DNA of 10,159 nt from an uncultured Methylocystaceae bacterium (GCA_945956975.1 CAMFKC010000034.1:1-10159), one strand, 5' to 3'; positions 1 through 7,969 are shown, numbered from the stretch's first letter. The notes: generated by a model not told the origin, from the letters alone. Numbers and translations: made by a program.

Positions 1-39
1 TGCATATCGTCGGCAGCGTCAGATGTGTATAAGAGACAG
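1..39 (+). other. Illumina Nextera adapter contamination at the contig end
   Basis: Positions 7-39 match the 33-base Nextera read-1 transposase adapter, and 21-39 are its 19-base mosaic end. The preceding six bases, TGCATA, equal the last six bases of the Nextera i5 index S506 (ACTGCATA) as I remember it, which is where an index would lie in the library molecule. Genuine genome sequence begins at about position 40. Translations across this stretch give the artefact peptides MCIRDR and MYKRQ on the + strand and LSLIHI on the - strand. No start codon or N-terminus within 1-39 should be trusted. Confidence 0.97.
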
Positions 40-612
40 GGTCTGTCGTTCGGCGCCAACGAGAAGAAGATGGGCTGGAACGCGCAGCCAACGCGCGCGG
101 TCATGTTCGACAAGTGCCGCGTCCCGGTCGAGAACCGGATCGGGCCAGAGGGCATCGGCTTCAAGATCGCCATGGCCGGCCTCGACGGCGGCCGTCTCAA
201 TATCGCCGCCTGTTCGCTGGGCGGCGCGCAGGCCGCGCTCGACAAGGCCGTGAGCTACTTGGGCGAGCGCAAGGCGTTCGGGAAGACGCTCGCCGAATTC
301 CAGGCGCTGCAGTTCAAGCTCGCGGACATGGCGATCGATCTGGAGGCCGCGCGCACCTTCCTGTGGCGCGCGGCGACCGCGCTCGACGCCAAGTCGCCGG
401 ACGCGACGCGGCTTTGCGCGATGGCGAAGAAATTCGCGACCGACGCGGGCTTCGAGATCGCCAACAGCGCGCTGCAATTGCACGGCGGCTACGGTTATCT
501 CAACGATTACGGGATCGAGAAGATCGTTCGCGACCTTCGTGTGCACCAGATCCTCGAAGGCACGAACGAGATCATGCGCATGATCGTCGCGCGCGGGTTG
601 GTGGGGCGCTGA
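40..612 (+). CDS. Acyl-CoA dehydrogenase, isobutyryl-CoA dehydrogenase-like (C-terminal half, 5' truncated)
   Basis: This is the last 190 residues of an acyl-CoA dehydrogenase, a flavoenzyme family of about 380 residues that makes the alpha-beta double bond in acyl-CoA thioesters. The fragment covers the end of the middle beta domain ([14 protein letters not shown]) and the whole C-terminal helical domain: the [16 protein letters not shown] segment (residues 76-91 of the fragment), LHGGYGYL (147-154) and [12 protein letters not shown] (169-180). The Glu of EGTNE, residue 173, matches the catalytic base of short- and medium-chain family members. [10 protein letters not shown] and the pattern around SLGGAQAAL resemble human ACAD8 (isobutyryl-CoA dehydrogenase, valine breakdown), so a branched-chain substrate is likely but inferred. 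The FAD-binding N-terminal domain is missing because the contig begins in adapter sequence. The gene is therefore incomplete by assembly, with no sign of decay. It converges on the hydrolase gene, with stops 20 bp apart. Confidence 0.93.
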   Translation, partial: GLSFGANEKKMGWNAQPTRAVMFDKCRVPVENRIGPEGIGFKIAMAGLDGGRLNIAACSLGGAQAALDKAVSYLGERKAFGKTLAEFQALQFKLADMAIDLEAARTFLWRAATALDAKSPDATRLCAMAKKFATDAGFEIANSALQLHGGYGYLNDYGIEKIVRDLRVHQILEGTNEIMRMIVARGLVGR

Positions 613-620
613 CGCCCCAC
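601..620. terminator. Perfect 8-bp stem-loop between convergent genes, overlapping the dehydrogenase stop codon
   Basis: GTGGGGCG at 601-608 pairs perfectly with CGCCCCAC at 613-620 around a four-base loop that contains the TGA stop. It sits in the 20-bp gap between two convergent genes, where a bidirectional terminator would be expected. No T-run follows on either strand, so classical intrinsic termination is not supported. It may instead be a pause or 3'-end-protecting hairpin. Confidence 0.4.
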
Positions 621-632
621 GCGGCCCTCGGC

Positions 633-1469
633 TCAGGCAGCGATGAATTCGAGCAGGTCGGCGTTGATGACATCGGCATGCGTTGTCGCCATGCCGTGCG
701 GATAGCCGGGATAGGTCTTCAGCACGCCATGCTTGAGAAGCTTGATCGACAGTAGCGCGCTGTCGGCGATCGGGACGATCTGGTCATCCTCGCCATGCAT
801 GACCAAGGTCGGAACGTCGATCGCCTTCAGGTCTTCGGTAAAATCCGTTTCCGAAAAGGCCTTGATGCAATCGTAGTGCGCCTTGGCCGCGCCCATCATG
901 CCTTGCCGCCACCAATTGCGGATGACGCCCTCGGACACCTGCGCGCCGTCGCGGTTGAAACCGTAAAATGGCCCGGTCGGCACATCCAGAAAGAATTGCG
1001 CGCGGTTGGCAGCGGTCGCTGCACGAAAACCGTCGAAAACCTCCATCGGCAAGCCGCCCGGATTGGCCGGCGTCTTCAACATGATGGGCGGCACGGCCCC
1101 GATCAGGACCGCCTTGGCCACACGGCCGTGACCGTGGCGCGCGACATAGGCCGCAACCTCGCCGCCGCCGGTCGAATGGCCGACATGGACGGCGTTGCGC
1201 AGATCGAGATGCGCAGCAAGAGCCGCGACGTCAGCTGCATAGGCCACCATGTCGTTGCCTGTGTCGGTCTGCGACGAGCGGCCGTGACCGCGCCGGTCGT
1301 GGGCGATCACGCGATAGCCGTGACCGAGAAAGAACAGCATTTGCGCATCCCAGTCGTCCGCCGACAGCGGCCAGCCATGATGGAATACGATCGGCTGCGC
1401 CGACTTCGGCCCCCAGTCCTTGTAGAAAATGTCGACGCCGTCCCCGGTCTTCACGAAGCCGCTGCTCAT
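633..1469 (-). CDS. Alpha/beta hydrolase (non-heme chloroperoxidase/arylesterase-like)
   Basis: A 278-residue single-domain alpha/beta hydrolase. The oxyanion-hole motif HHGWPLS is at residues 30-36, the nucleophile elbow GHSTGG has Ser99, the acid is Asp230 in HGEDDQIVP, and the catalytic His258 is in GYPHGM. Length and the DWGP...[12 protein letters not shown] opening are typical of the cofactor-free chloroperoxidase group, whose members are mostly esterases with side perhydrolase activity. The real substrate cannot be read from sequence. The start at 1469 is chosen because GAGGAGGG lies just upstream. An in-frame ATG at 1556 would add 29 residues but has no ribosome binding site and is outside the family's normal length. 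No signal peptide is present, so the protein is probably cytoplasmic. The gene lies 168 bp downstream of ureG on the same strand. It may be a separate unit or read through from the urease operon; no function in urea use is implied. Confidence 0.92.
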   Translation of the reverse strand: MSSGFVKTGDGVDIFYKDWGPKSAQPIVFHHGWPLSADDWDAQMLFFLGHGYRVIAHDRRGHGRSSQTDTGNDMVAYAADVAALAAHLDLRNAVHVGHSTGGGEVAAYVARHGHGRVAKAVLIGAVPPIMLKTPANPGGLPMEVFDGFRAATAANRAQFFLDVPTGPFYGFNRDGAQVSEGVIRNWWRQGMMGAAKAHYDCIKAFSETDFTEDLKAIDVPTLVMHGEDDQIVPIADSALLSIKLLKHGVLKTYPGYPHGMATTHADVINADLLEFIAA

Positions 1470-1473
1470 GATG

Positions 1474-1481
1474 CCCTCCTC
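1474..1481 (-). promoter_or_regulatory. Ribosome binding site deciding the hydrolase start
   Basis: On the - strand GAGGAGGG precedes the ATG at 1469 by about four to six bases. This strong Shine-Dalgarno match supports the shorter protein over the ATG at 1556, which has none. Confidence 0.8.
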
Positions 1482-1609
1482 GTCATGACGCCCGAAGTGG
1501 ACGCCTCGCGACACGAACAGAAATAGCGTAGCCGCAATATGCGGCCAACGGTTCATTGGCAGGTCGCAGACGACCGGATGTGCATGCGGCGCCGAAATGA
1601 TGCGCAGCT

Positions 1610-1630
1610 ACAGCGCGGCAATTCCGCTGT
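1610..1630 (-). terminator. Weak stem-loop just downstream of ureG
   Basis: ACAGCG at 1610-1615 pairs with CGCTGT at 1625-1630 around a nine-base loop, seven bases past the ureG stop. There is no T-run after it on the - strand, so a role as operon terminator is only possible. The rest of the 168-bp gap to the hydrolase gene shows two further small overlapping hairpins at 1531-1560 and no convincing promoter. Confidence 0.22.
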
Positions 1631-1637
1631 GGAGGTT

Positions 1638-2252
1638 TCAGGCGAGACCGCCCTTCTCCAAAATAAATCGCTCGATCTCGTCGGCGCCTTCGCCCTTCTT
1701 CATGTTCGCCATCACGAAGGGCCGGTCGCGGCGCTGCGCCTTCGCATCGCGCGCCATGACTTCCAGCGAGGCGCCGACATGAGGCGCGAGATCGGTCTTG
1801 TTGATGACGAGCAGATCCGAGCGCGTGACGCCGGGGCCTCCTTTTCGCGGTATCTTCTCGCCGCCGGACACGTCGATGACATAGATCGTGAGATCGGCGA
1901 GTTCCGGCGAGAAGGTCGCGGCGAGATTGTCGCCGCCGCTCTCGACCAGGATGATGTCGAGCGCGGGAAATTTCTTCCGCATGTCCGCGATGGCGGCGAG
2001 ATTGATCGAGGCGTCCTCGCGGATCGCCGTGTGCGGACAGCCGCCCGTCTCCACGCCCATGATGCGGTCCGCGCCGAGCGCGCCGGCCTCGGTGAGAATG
2101 CGCGCATCCTCCTTCGTGTAGATGTCGTTGGTGATCGCCGCGATCTCGAATTTGTCGCGCAGGCGCTTGCAGAGCACTTCCATCAGCGCGGTCTTGCCCG
2201 AGCCGACGGGGCCGCCGATGCCGACGCGCAACGGGCCGTGAGAGGACGCCAT
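1638..2252 (-). CDS. ureG: Urease accessory GTPase UreG
   Basis: UreG is the SIMIBI-class GTPase that carries nickel and powers its insertion into apo-urease as part of the UreD-UreF-UreG complex in the cytoplasm. The 204-residue product is of normal length. It has the P-loop GPVGSGKT (14-21), [10 protein letters not shown] (41-50), the metal-binding Cys-Pro-His motif at 72-74 within [30 protein letters not shown] (104-120) and the guanine-specificity motif NKTD (151-154). All are intact. The N-terminus lacks the His-rich stretch found in some UreG proteins, which fits with UreE supplying the His-rich nickel store here. The start is the ATG at 2252, behind AGGAGT; an in-frame TTG two codons upstream is not preferred. 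Only two bases separate it from the ureF stop, indicating translational coupling. It is the last recognisable urease gene of the operon. Confidence 0.98.
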   Translation of the reverse strand: MASSHGPLRVGIGGPVGSGKTALMEVLCKRLRDKFEIAAITNDIYTKEDARILTEAGALGADRIMGVETGGCPHTAIREDASINLAAIADMRKKFPALDIILVESGGDNLAATFSPELADLTIYVIDVSGGEKIPRKGGPGVTRSDLLVINKTDLAPHVGASLEVMARDAKAQRRDRPFVMANMKKGEGADEIERFILEKGGLA

Positions 2253-2254
2253 GA

Positions 2255-2929
2255 TCAACTCCTGAAGAGACGGGAATATTGGGTCTCGTGCCGCATGGAG
2301 GCAATGTCCGATCGGAAGGCGGACGAGCCGAGATCGTCGAGTGAAGCCTGCGCCGCATGCGCGCCGAGCGCGGCGACAGGCGCTGCGAGCGCCGCGAGCA
2401 CGCGCTGGCCCTGCGTCTGGCCGATGACGCTGAGGCGCACAGCGGCGGAGACGAGATTGGCGACAAAGCCGAGCGCGAAAGCCTCGCAGGCGCGGGCCAG
2501 TGGAATGTCATGCGCGGCGCAGGCGACGCCGACGGCGATCGGGTAAGCGATCTCGTCTACAAGCGTCTGGCTACCCCATTCCACGCCCGCATTCGACCAG
2601 GCTGCGGCAATCGCGGCGTGGAACGACCTGCCCTGCTGCGCCGTTTCGAGCCGCCGCTCGGAGGACGGCGCCAGTGCGAGCGCGAGTTCGTTGACTTCAC
2701 ACAGGCGCGCGGCGTCACGTGACGCTGTCGCGCGCAGCGCCTCCGCCAGAAGAATTGCGTCCGCGCGCGCGCTGCCGCGTTCGACGAGATCGACCAGCCA
2801 GGCGGCGAGGGTCGCTTCATCCTTCACGTCGCCGGCCTCGGCCGCCCATTCCAGCCCGTGGCTGTAAGCGAAGGCGCCGACCGGGAAGGCCGGCGACAGC
2901 CAGAGGGTGAGGAGAATATCGGGCGACAC
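2255..2929 (-). CDS. ureF: Urease accessory protein UreF
   Basis: UreF bridges UreD and UreG in the urease activation complex and controls UreG GTP use during nickel insertion. The 224-residue protein is nearly all helical in character. It shows the family hallmarks: [20 protein letters not shown] near the N-terminus (10-29) and the C-terminal [18 protein letters not shown], the conserved tail that contacts UreD/UreG in known structures. The start is a GTG at 2929; an in-frame stop lies four codons upstream, so no longer form is possible. The upstream GAGCGGA is a weak ribosome binding site, and translation may depend partly on ribosomes finishing ureE 25 bp before. Its stop is two bases from the ureG ATG. 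Confidence 0.97.
   Translation of the reverse strand: MSPDILLTLWLSPAFPVGAFAYSHGLEWAAEAGDVKDEATLAAWLVDLVERGSARADAILLAEALRATASRDAARLCEVNELALALAPSSERRLETAQQGRSFHAAIAAAWSNAGVEWGSQTLVDEIAYPIAVGVACAAHDIPLARACEAFALGFVANLVSAAVRLSVIGQTQGQRVLAALAAPVAALGAHAAQASLDDLGSSAFRSDIASMRHETQYSRLFRS
2258..2263 (-). promoter_or_regulatory. Ribosome binding site of ureG inside the end of ureF
   Basis: AGGAGT on the - strand lies five bases before the ureG ATG at 2252 and within the last codons of ureF. It settles the ureG start and shows tight coupling of the two genes. Confidence 0.8.
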
Positions 2930-2954
2930 GCAATCCGCTCAGACGAGGCCGCGA

Positions 2955-3602
2955 TCAGCCGTGCTTGTGGCCGTGATCATGCTTGTGCCCGTGTGCGTGA
3001 TCGTGATGATCATGCCCGCAGCCGCAGGCGTCATCGTGATGATGGTGGCCGTGCTCGTGATGGTCATGATCGTGATCATGTCCGTGATGATCGTGCGCAT
3101 GATGGTCATGCCCGTGACGATGGCTGTGCCCGTGATCATGCCCGTGATCGTGGCCATGCGTCGCGACATGCTGCGCATAGGCGCCGCCTTCGGGATCGAA
3201 CGGCGCCTCGATCTCGCGCACTTCGGCGCCGAGCCCGCGCGCCATGTCGGCGATCACATGGTCGCGGCGAATGCGCAGCTTGGCGCCCATGATCTGCGTA
3301 GGCAGATGCCGGTTGCCGAGGTGCCAGGCGACGCGGACCAGATGCTTCTGGTCGCGCGCGGCGATCTCGAGCAGGGGTTCGGGCGCGGAGAGGACTTCGA
3401 CAAGCCGCCCGTCCTCCAGCGCTAGCGCATCGCCGGAGCGCAGCATGATCGCCTCGGGTAGGTCGAGCACGAAGTCGAGGCCGCGAATGCCCTTCATGGC
3501 GATGCGGCGACGATGCCGATCGTCGAAATCGAGTACGACCGTATCGGCGGCGTCGCCACGCCAGGAACCTGCGGCCTTAACTTCGATTGCGCGTACGCTC
3601 AT
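2955..3602 (-). CDS. ureE: Urease nickel metallochaperone UreE with an extended His-rich tail
   Basis: UreE is the dimeric cytoplasmic nickel chaperone that hands metal to UreG. Residues 1 to about 70 form the N-terminal peptide-binding-like domain, and about 75-140 the ferredoxin-like metal-binding domain. The [11 protein letters not shown] segment (94-104) has His99 at the position of the dimer-interface nickel ligand (His96 of Klebsiella UreE). From residue 145 to the end at 215, the protein is a tail in which 35 of 71 residues are His, spaced mainly by Asp and Gly, with a Cys-Gly-Cys at 193-195. Klebsiella UreE ends in a much shorter His-rich tail, so this one is long. It should bind many nickel ions as a store or buffer (inferred). 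The ATG at 3602 follows a plausible AAGG site. The gene starts 12 bp after the csaA-like stop, so these genes appear co-transcribed. Confidence 0.97.
   Translation of the reverse strand: MSVRAIEVKAAGSWRGDAADTVVLDFDDRHRRRIAMKGIRGLDFVLDLPEAIMLRSGDALALEDGRLVEVLSAPEPLLEIAARDQKHLVRVAWHLGNRHLPTQIMGAKLRIRRDHVIADMARGLGAEVREIEAPFDPEGGAYAQHVATHGHDHGHDHGHSHRHGHDHHAHDHHGHDHDHDHHEHGHHHHDDACGCGHDHHDHAHGHKHDHGHKHG
2958..3170 (-). repeat. Low-complexity His/Asp/Gly codon tract encoding the UreE tail
   Basis: The tract is built from CAC/CAT, GAC/GAT and GGC/GGG codons, giving a six-base quasi-periodicity. On the + strand the 9-mer GTGATCATG occurs exactly three times, at 2973-2981, 3072-3080 and 3132-3140. 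Such tracts can expand or contract by slippage or recombination without leaving frame. They also produce misleading hydrophobic Met/Val-rich open frames on the opposite strand. Confidence 0.85.
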
Positions 3603-3614
3603 TGCAGTGAACCT

Positions 3615-3986
3615 TCAGAACAGCCGCGCGCCGTCGGGCACGGGCAGGTCGGGCGAAAACAGGACGACCTCGCCACCCGCATCCGGGAAGCCGAGGGTGA
3701 GGACTTCCGACATGAACTTGCCGATCTGGCGCGGCGGAAAATTGACGACGGCTGCGACCTTGCGGCCGATCAGTTGCTCCGGCGCGTAGTGGCGCGCGAT
3801 CTGCGCGCTGGACTTCTTCACGCCGACGCCGGAGCCGAAGTCGATCTCCAGTTTCAGCGACGGCTTGCGCGCCTCCGGAAACGGAGTTGCGGCCACCACC
3901 GTGCCGAGGCGAATGTCGACGGCGAGAAACTGGTCGAAGGTGATCTGCGGCGCCGGCGGCGCCTCGGCATCGCGACCCAGGTGCAT
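3615..3986 (-). CDS. CsaA-like tRNA-binding-domain protein
   Basis: A 123-residue protein that is essentially one tRNA-binding (EMAPII/OB-fold) domain. The core runs from FDQFLAVDIRLGTVV (about 17-31) through EARKPSLKLEIDFG, KKSSAQIARHY, LIGRKVAAVVNFPPRQIG and FMSEVLTLGF to a C-terminal PVPDGARLF. This matches bacterial CsaA, a homodimer of about 110 residues reported to bind tRNA and, in Bacillus, to have chaperone/secretion-helper activity. The start at 3986 overlaps the stop of the upstream ABM gene by one base (TGATG), and 12 bp separate its end from ureE. It is thus embedded in the urease operon. A direct role in urease folding or in translation of the operon is speculation. The family call is secure; the local role is unknown. 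Confidence 0.92.
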   Translation of the reverse strand: MHLGRDAEAPPAPQITFDQFLAVDIRLGTVVAATPFPEARKPSLKLEIDFGSGVGVKKSSAQIARHYAPEQLIGRKVAAVVNFPPRQIGKFMSEVLTLGFPDAGGEVVLFSPDLPVPDGARLF

Positions 3987-4282
3987 CACATGGTCTCGAC
4001 CTTGCCGTCCGAGATGATCTCGATCTTGCGCGAAGAGACGCCTTCGGCGCCGGCGGCGCGCCAGACCTTGAAATGCTCGGCGTTCATGTGCGCGGTCAGC
4101 GCGTCGCGGTTTTCCCAGCGCTCGACGAAGACGAAGGTTCCGGGCTTCGTCACGCTCTCGTGCAGGTCGTAGCCGATGCAGCCTTTCTCCTGCTGCGTCG
4201 CGGCTATGGCGATGCGGGCTGCGGCCAGCGTCTCCTCGCGCTTCTCCGGCCTGATGGTGATGGTGGCGATGACGTAGATCAT
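3986..4282 (-). CDS. Antibiotic biosynthesis monooxygenase (ABM) domain protein, copy 1
   Basis: A 98-residue protein of the ABM superfamily (YgiN-like dimeric alpha-beta barrel, ferredoxin-like fold). The pattern is typical: an opening beta strand MIYVIATITIRP, the helix REETLAAARIAIAATQQEKGC, then YDLHES and the TFVFVERWENRDALTAHMNAEHF core. Members act as cofactor-free quinol or polyketide monooxygenases, or have no known reaction, so the substrate cannot be assigned. The ATG at 4282 follows GAGGAAAC; upstream in-frame starts lie inside the preceding gene and are rejected. It is a paralogue of the next gene upstream in the operon: 33 of the first 74 ungapped positions are identical by my count. 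Its TGA overlaps the csaA-like ATG by one base. Confidence 0.88.
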   Translation of the reverse strand: MIYVIATITIRPEKREETLAAARIAIAATQQEKGCIGYDLHESVTKPGTFVFVERWENRDALTAHMNAEHFKVWRAAGAEGVSSRKIEIISDGKVETM

Positions 4283-4314
4283 GTTTCCTCGCTTCTGTTC
4301 TTGCTTCGCGCGCG

Positions 4315-4620
4315 TCAGCCGCCGAGCGGGCCAATCTTCGCGACTTCCACGACTTCGATCACGGGCGGCTCGGCGACGCAAGAGGGCAGAACGCTCATGA
4401 ATTTCTTGATGTGCGGCGTCTGAAAATGGAAGTCGATCGCCTCCTTCGACGCCCAGCGCTCGTTGAAAACGAAGGTGTTGGGCTCGGTCTGGCTCTCGTA
4501 GAAATCATAGGCGATGCAGCCCGGCTCCTTGCGCGTCTCGACAATCTGTTCGCGCGCGGCCGCAATGAAAGCGTCGCGACGATCGGGGCGGATGACGCCC
4601 TTGCCGATGATAAGCAGCAT
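4315..4620 (-). CDS. Antibiotic biosynthesis monooxygenase (ABM) domain protein, copy 2
   Basis: A 101-residue ABM-domain protein, first of the two tandem copies in transcription order. It shares GCIAYDFYES, TEPNTFVFNERW and the helix-strand order with its paralogue but diverges in the last 25 residues, which read VAEPPVIEVVEVAKIGPLGG at the end. The shared E-R-W and the paired His residues in the FHFQTPH region are typical of the family. Dimeric barrels of this size often bind small aromatic substrates or haem, but nothing here fixes the ligand. The ATG at 4620 is preceded by GGAGGAAAC. It starts 116 bp after ureC, with a large hairpin repeat between, and ends 32 bp before copy 1. A stress or detoxification role in the urease operon is possible, not shown. 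Confidence 0.88.
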   Translation of the reverse strand: MLLIIGKGVIRPDRRDAFIAAAREQIVETRKEPGCIAYDFYESQTEPNTFVFNERWASKEAIDFHFQTPHIKKFMSVLPSCVAEPPVIEVVEVAKIGPLGG

Positions 4621-4635
4621 GATGTTTCCTCCATT

Positions 4636-4718
4636 CCGTCATTGCGAGCGGAGCGAAGCAATCCAGAGCCAAATTCCAGCTCTGGATTGCTTCGTCGCTG
4701 CGCTCCTCGCAATGACGG
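4636..4718. repeat. Long imperfect inverted repeat (alphaproteobacterial intergenic palindrome) between ureC and the ABM genes
   Basis: The left arm 4636-4669 and right arm 4679-4718 fold into one hairpin. CCGTCATTGCGAG (4636-4648) pairs with 4706-4718, and GAAGCAATCCAGAGC (4655-4669) with 4679-4693, leaving a nine-base loop and an unequal internal loop of 6 and 12 bases. I recognise the CGTCATTGCGAGCG...GAAGCAATCC core from intergenic regions of many alphaproteobacterial genomes, so this is a dispersed repeat. In the transcript it could attenuate reading past ureC or protect the ureC mRNA end. Together with short flanks it fills the 116-bp gap; I see no convincing promoter there. Confidence 0.9.
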
Positions 4719-4736
4719 AGGGACAGCCCGGCCAGA

Positions 4737-6458
<1,722 letters not shown>

Positions 6459-6468
6459 CGGTCGCTCC

Positions 6469-7089
6469 TCAAACCCTGCCCATCACGTCCTGGCGGAAGC
6501 CATAGACTTCGCGCTTGCCCGAAATCGCCACGAGGCGCACCTCGCGGGACTGGCCGGGCTCGAAGCGCACCGCCGTGCCGGCGGGAATGTCGAGACGCAT
6601 GCCCTTGGTGCGGTCGCGCTCGAATTTCAGCGCAGGATTGGTCTCGAAGAAATGATAGTGCGAGCCGACCTGGATCGGGCGGTCGCCGGTATTGGCGACG
6701 GTGAGCGTCAGCGTCTCGCGGTCGACGTTCATCACGATCTCGCCTTCGGGCGTGACCACCTCGCCGGGCGTCAGCTTCGAATGCGGGCCGCGGATCGGAT
6801 GATGCACGGTGACCAGCTTGGTGCCGTCTGGGAAGGTCGCTTCCACCTGCACGTCGTGGATCATCTCGGCGATGCCGTCCATCACCTGATCCGTGGTGAT
6901 GACATGGGCGCCGGCTTCCATAAGCTCCGCGACGCTCCTGCCGTCGCGCGCGCCTTCGACGACGAAATCGGTGATCAGCGCGACGGCCTCGGGATGATTG
7001 AGCTTCACGCCGCGTTCGAGACGACGGCGCGCCACCATCGCCGCCATGGCGATCAGCAGCTTGTCCTTTTCACGCGGCGTCAGATTCAT
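6469..7089 (-). CDS. ureAB: Fused urease gamma-beta subunit (UreA-UreB)
   Basis: One 206-residue chain joins two urease structural subunits that are separate in Klebsiella. Residues 1 to about 100 are the gamma subunit ([58 protein letters not shown]). Residues 107-206 are the beta subunit ([67 protein letters not shown]). A short segment, about RGPHSK, links them where a stop and new start normally lie. The reading frame is continuous over the junction with no sign of a frameshift artefact. Similar gamma-beta fusions are known in Helicobacter UreA and in several alphaproteobacteria. The ATG at 7089 has GGAG upstream. The gene lies 21 bp after ureD and 10 bp before ureC. Confidence 0.97.
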   Translation of the reverse strand: MNLTPREKDKLLIAMAAMVARRRLERGVKLNHPEAVALITDFVVEGARDGRSVAELMEAGAHVITTDQVMDGIAEMIHDVQVEATFPDGTKLVTVHHPIRGPHSKLTPGEVVTPEGEIVMNVDRETLTLTVANTGDRPIQVGSHYHFFETNPALKFERDRTKGMRLDIPAGTAVRFEPGQSREVRLVAISGKREVYGFRQDVMGRV

Positions 7090-7110
7090 CGAAGAGGCTC
7101 CGCAGAGGTC

Positions 7111-7899
7111 TTATTGCCAGACGCGCGGCGCGGCGCGGCCGAGGAGACGGGAAAACAGGGAGAGAATAGCCAGCCGCAGATTTTCTGGCGAGGGCGAAAC
7201 GAGGCGCGCGACGAGGAATCCGTCGAGCGCGCTGACGCCGGATTCGCAGGGGCCGTCGGCCAGCGCGGCGCGGCAGTCGTCGAGCCGCGTAGGCGCGTCC
7301 GGCGCGACGAAGACGAGCGTGGCCAGCGCGCGGGCGCCGCCGCCGAGGGCGGGGCGCGCGAGCAGCGCGGCGGGGGCGTCGAGGCGTGTATCCTCCGCGA
7401 AGATCAGTTTTCCCGCGCGGCGGATGCGCCAGCGGTCGCGGAAATCGCCGTTGTCGCAAGTCTCGCCCATGGCCTGCCGCCCGAAGATCACACTCTCGCA
7501 GGCAACCAGCCGCGCATCTGCGGCCATGTCGACGTCGAGCGAGCGAATGAGCGAGGCGTGGTCGAACAGGATCGTCTCCTGCGGCAGCCAGTGCAGGGTC
7601 GCGTCCGCGCCGAGCTTCAAGGAGGTCTCGATCCGCGCCGGCGGGCCGTCGGTGCGGTAGATTTTTTCGGCGGATTGCGTGGTGAGGACGACGCGGGCGC
7701 TTTCCGCTGCCGAAAACGCCAAATGCGCGTGGTCGCCGCCGACGATGCCGCCCGCCGTGTTGACGATAACGCCTTCGCAGATTTCGCGCGCCTTGGGAAA
7801 GCGGAGACGCAGGCCGCCACTTTCGTAGAGGCGGCCGACGCGGGTCGTGGCGCCGTGGGCGGCGAAGTCCGCGCGGATCTCGCCGCGGGCGCGGGGCAT
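7111..7899 (-). CDS. ureD: Urease accessory protein UreD (UreH)
   Basis: UreD is the scaffold that binds apo-urease and, with UreF and UreG, passes nickel to the active site, apparently through an internal tunnel. With the start at 7899 the protein has 262 residues. It shows RVGRLYESGGLRLRFP (20-35), VNTAGGIVGGD (46-56), LTTQSAEKIYRTDG (72-85) and LHWLPQETILFDHA (102-115), all family hallmarks. An upstream in-frame ATG at 7989 would add 30 residues, but about 20 of these (SPSPDARSASATLSRVAGEG) are simply the translation of a palindromic intergenic repeat, and that ATG has no ribosome binding site. The 7899 start gives a normal UreD N-terminus, though its GAGGGGA site lies inside the repeat's hairpin arm with rather long spacing. 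The gene is separated from urtE by 163 bp of repeat-rich DNA and may have its own control. Confidence 0.94.
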   Translation of the reverse strand: MPRARGEIRADFAAHGATTRVGRLYESGGLRLRFPKAREICEGVIVNTAGGIVGGDHAHLAFSAAESARVVLTTQSAEKIYRTDGPPARIETSLKLGADATLHWLPQETILFDHASLIRSLDVDMAADARLVACESVIFGRQAMGETCDNGDFRDRWRIRRAGKLIFAEDTRLDAPAALLARPALGGGARALATLVFVAPDAPTRLDDCRAALADGPCESGVSALDGFLVARLVSPSPENLRLAILSLFSRLLGRAAPRVWQ

Positions 7900-7910
7900 C
7901 GGCGGCGCCG

Positions 7911-7917
7911 TCCCCTC
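7911..7917 (-). promoter_or_regulatory. Putative ureD ribosome binding site buried in a hairpin arm
   Basis: GAGGGGA on the - strand lies 11 bases before the ATG at 7899. Most of it belongs to the 3' arm of the perfect 11-bp stem at 7913-7937, so the folded leader would hide it. The spacing is longer than ideal. The assignment is tentative. Confidence 0.4.
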
Positions 7918-7969
7918 TCCCGCGACGCGGGAGAGGGTGGCGCTCGCGGAGCGAGCGTCGGGTGAGGGG
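7911..7969 (-). repeat. Two-hairpin palindromic element, copy A (ureD leader)
   Basis: Read on the - strand, the copy begins CCCCTCACCCGA, followed by a 7-bp stem with three-base loop (7941-7947 with 7951-7957). It ends in an 11-bp perfect stem with three-base loop (7913-7923 with 7927-7937, CCCTCTCCCGC/GCGGGAGAGGG). The layout matches copy B at 8005-8057 in opposite orientation. Elements of this CCCTCACCC...CTCTCCCGC type are dispersed in many Hyphomicrobiales genomes. Confidence 0.85.

Noticed and set aside
23..253. Alternative start codons at 23 and 25 for the first gene
   Set aside because: Both lie inside the Nextera adapter, so the apparent starts are not biological; the dehydrogenase is truncated.
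1470..1556. A 29-residue N-terminal extension of the alpha/beta hydrolase, mildly hydrophobic and possibly a signal peptide
   Set aside because: The ATG at 1556 has no ribosome binding site, while the internal ATG at 1469 has a strong one and gives the family's standard N-terminus.
1470..1560. Possible -35/-10 pair (TTGGCC, 17 bases, TATTTC) before the hydrolase gene
   Set aside because: Only four and three of six positions match the sigma-70 consensus, and such matches are expected by chance in a region this size.
2971..3140. Repeated 9-mers considered as a CRISPR-like or iteron array
   Set aside because: Spacing is irregular, units are short, and the repeats are fully explained by His/Asp/Gly coding in the UreE tail.
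2907..3425. A + strand frame with a long Met/Val/Ile-rich stretch that looks like a membrane protein
   Set aside because: It is the antisense of the UreE His tail: CAT and CAC codons read as ATG and GTG on the other strand. UreE is a clear family member, so this frame is an artefact.
3987..4334. A 239-codon version of the CsaA-like protein starting at 4334
   Set aside because: The extra N-terminal part is an Arg/His-rich out-of-frame reading of the ABM copy 1 gene; the ATG at 3986 overlaps that gene's stop and gives the normal family length.
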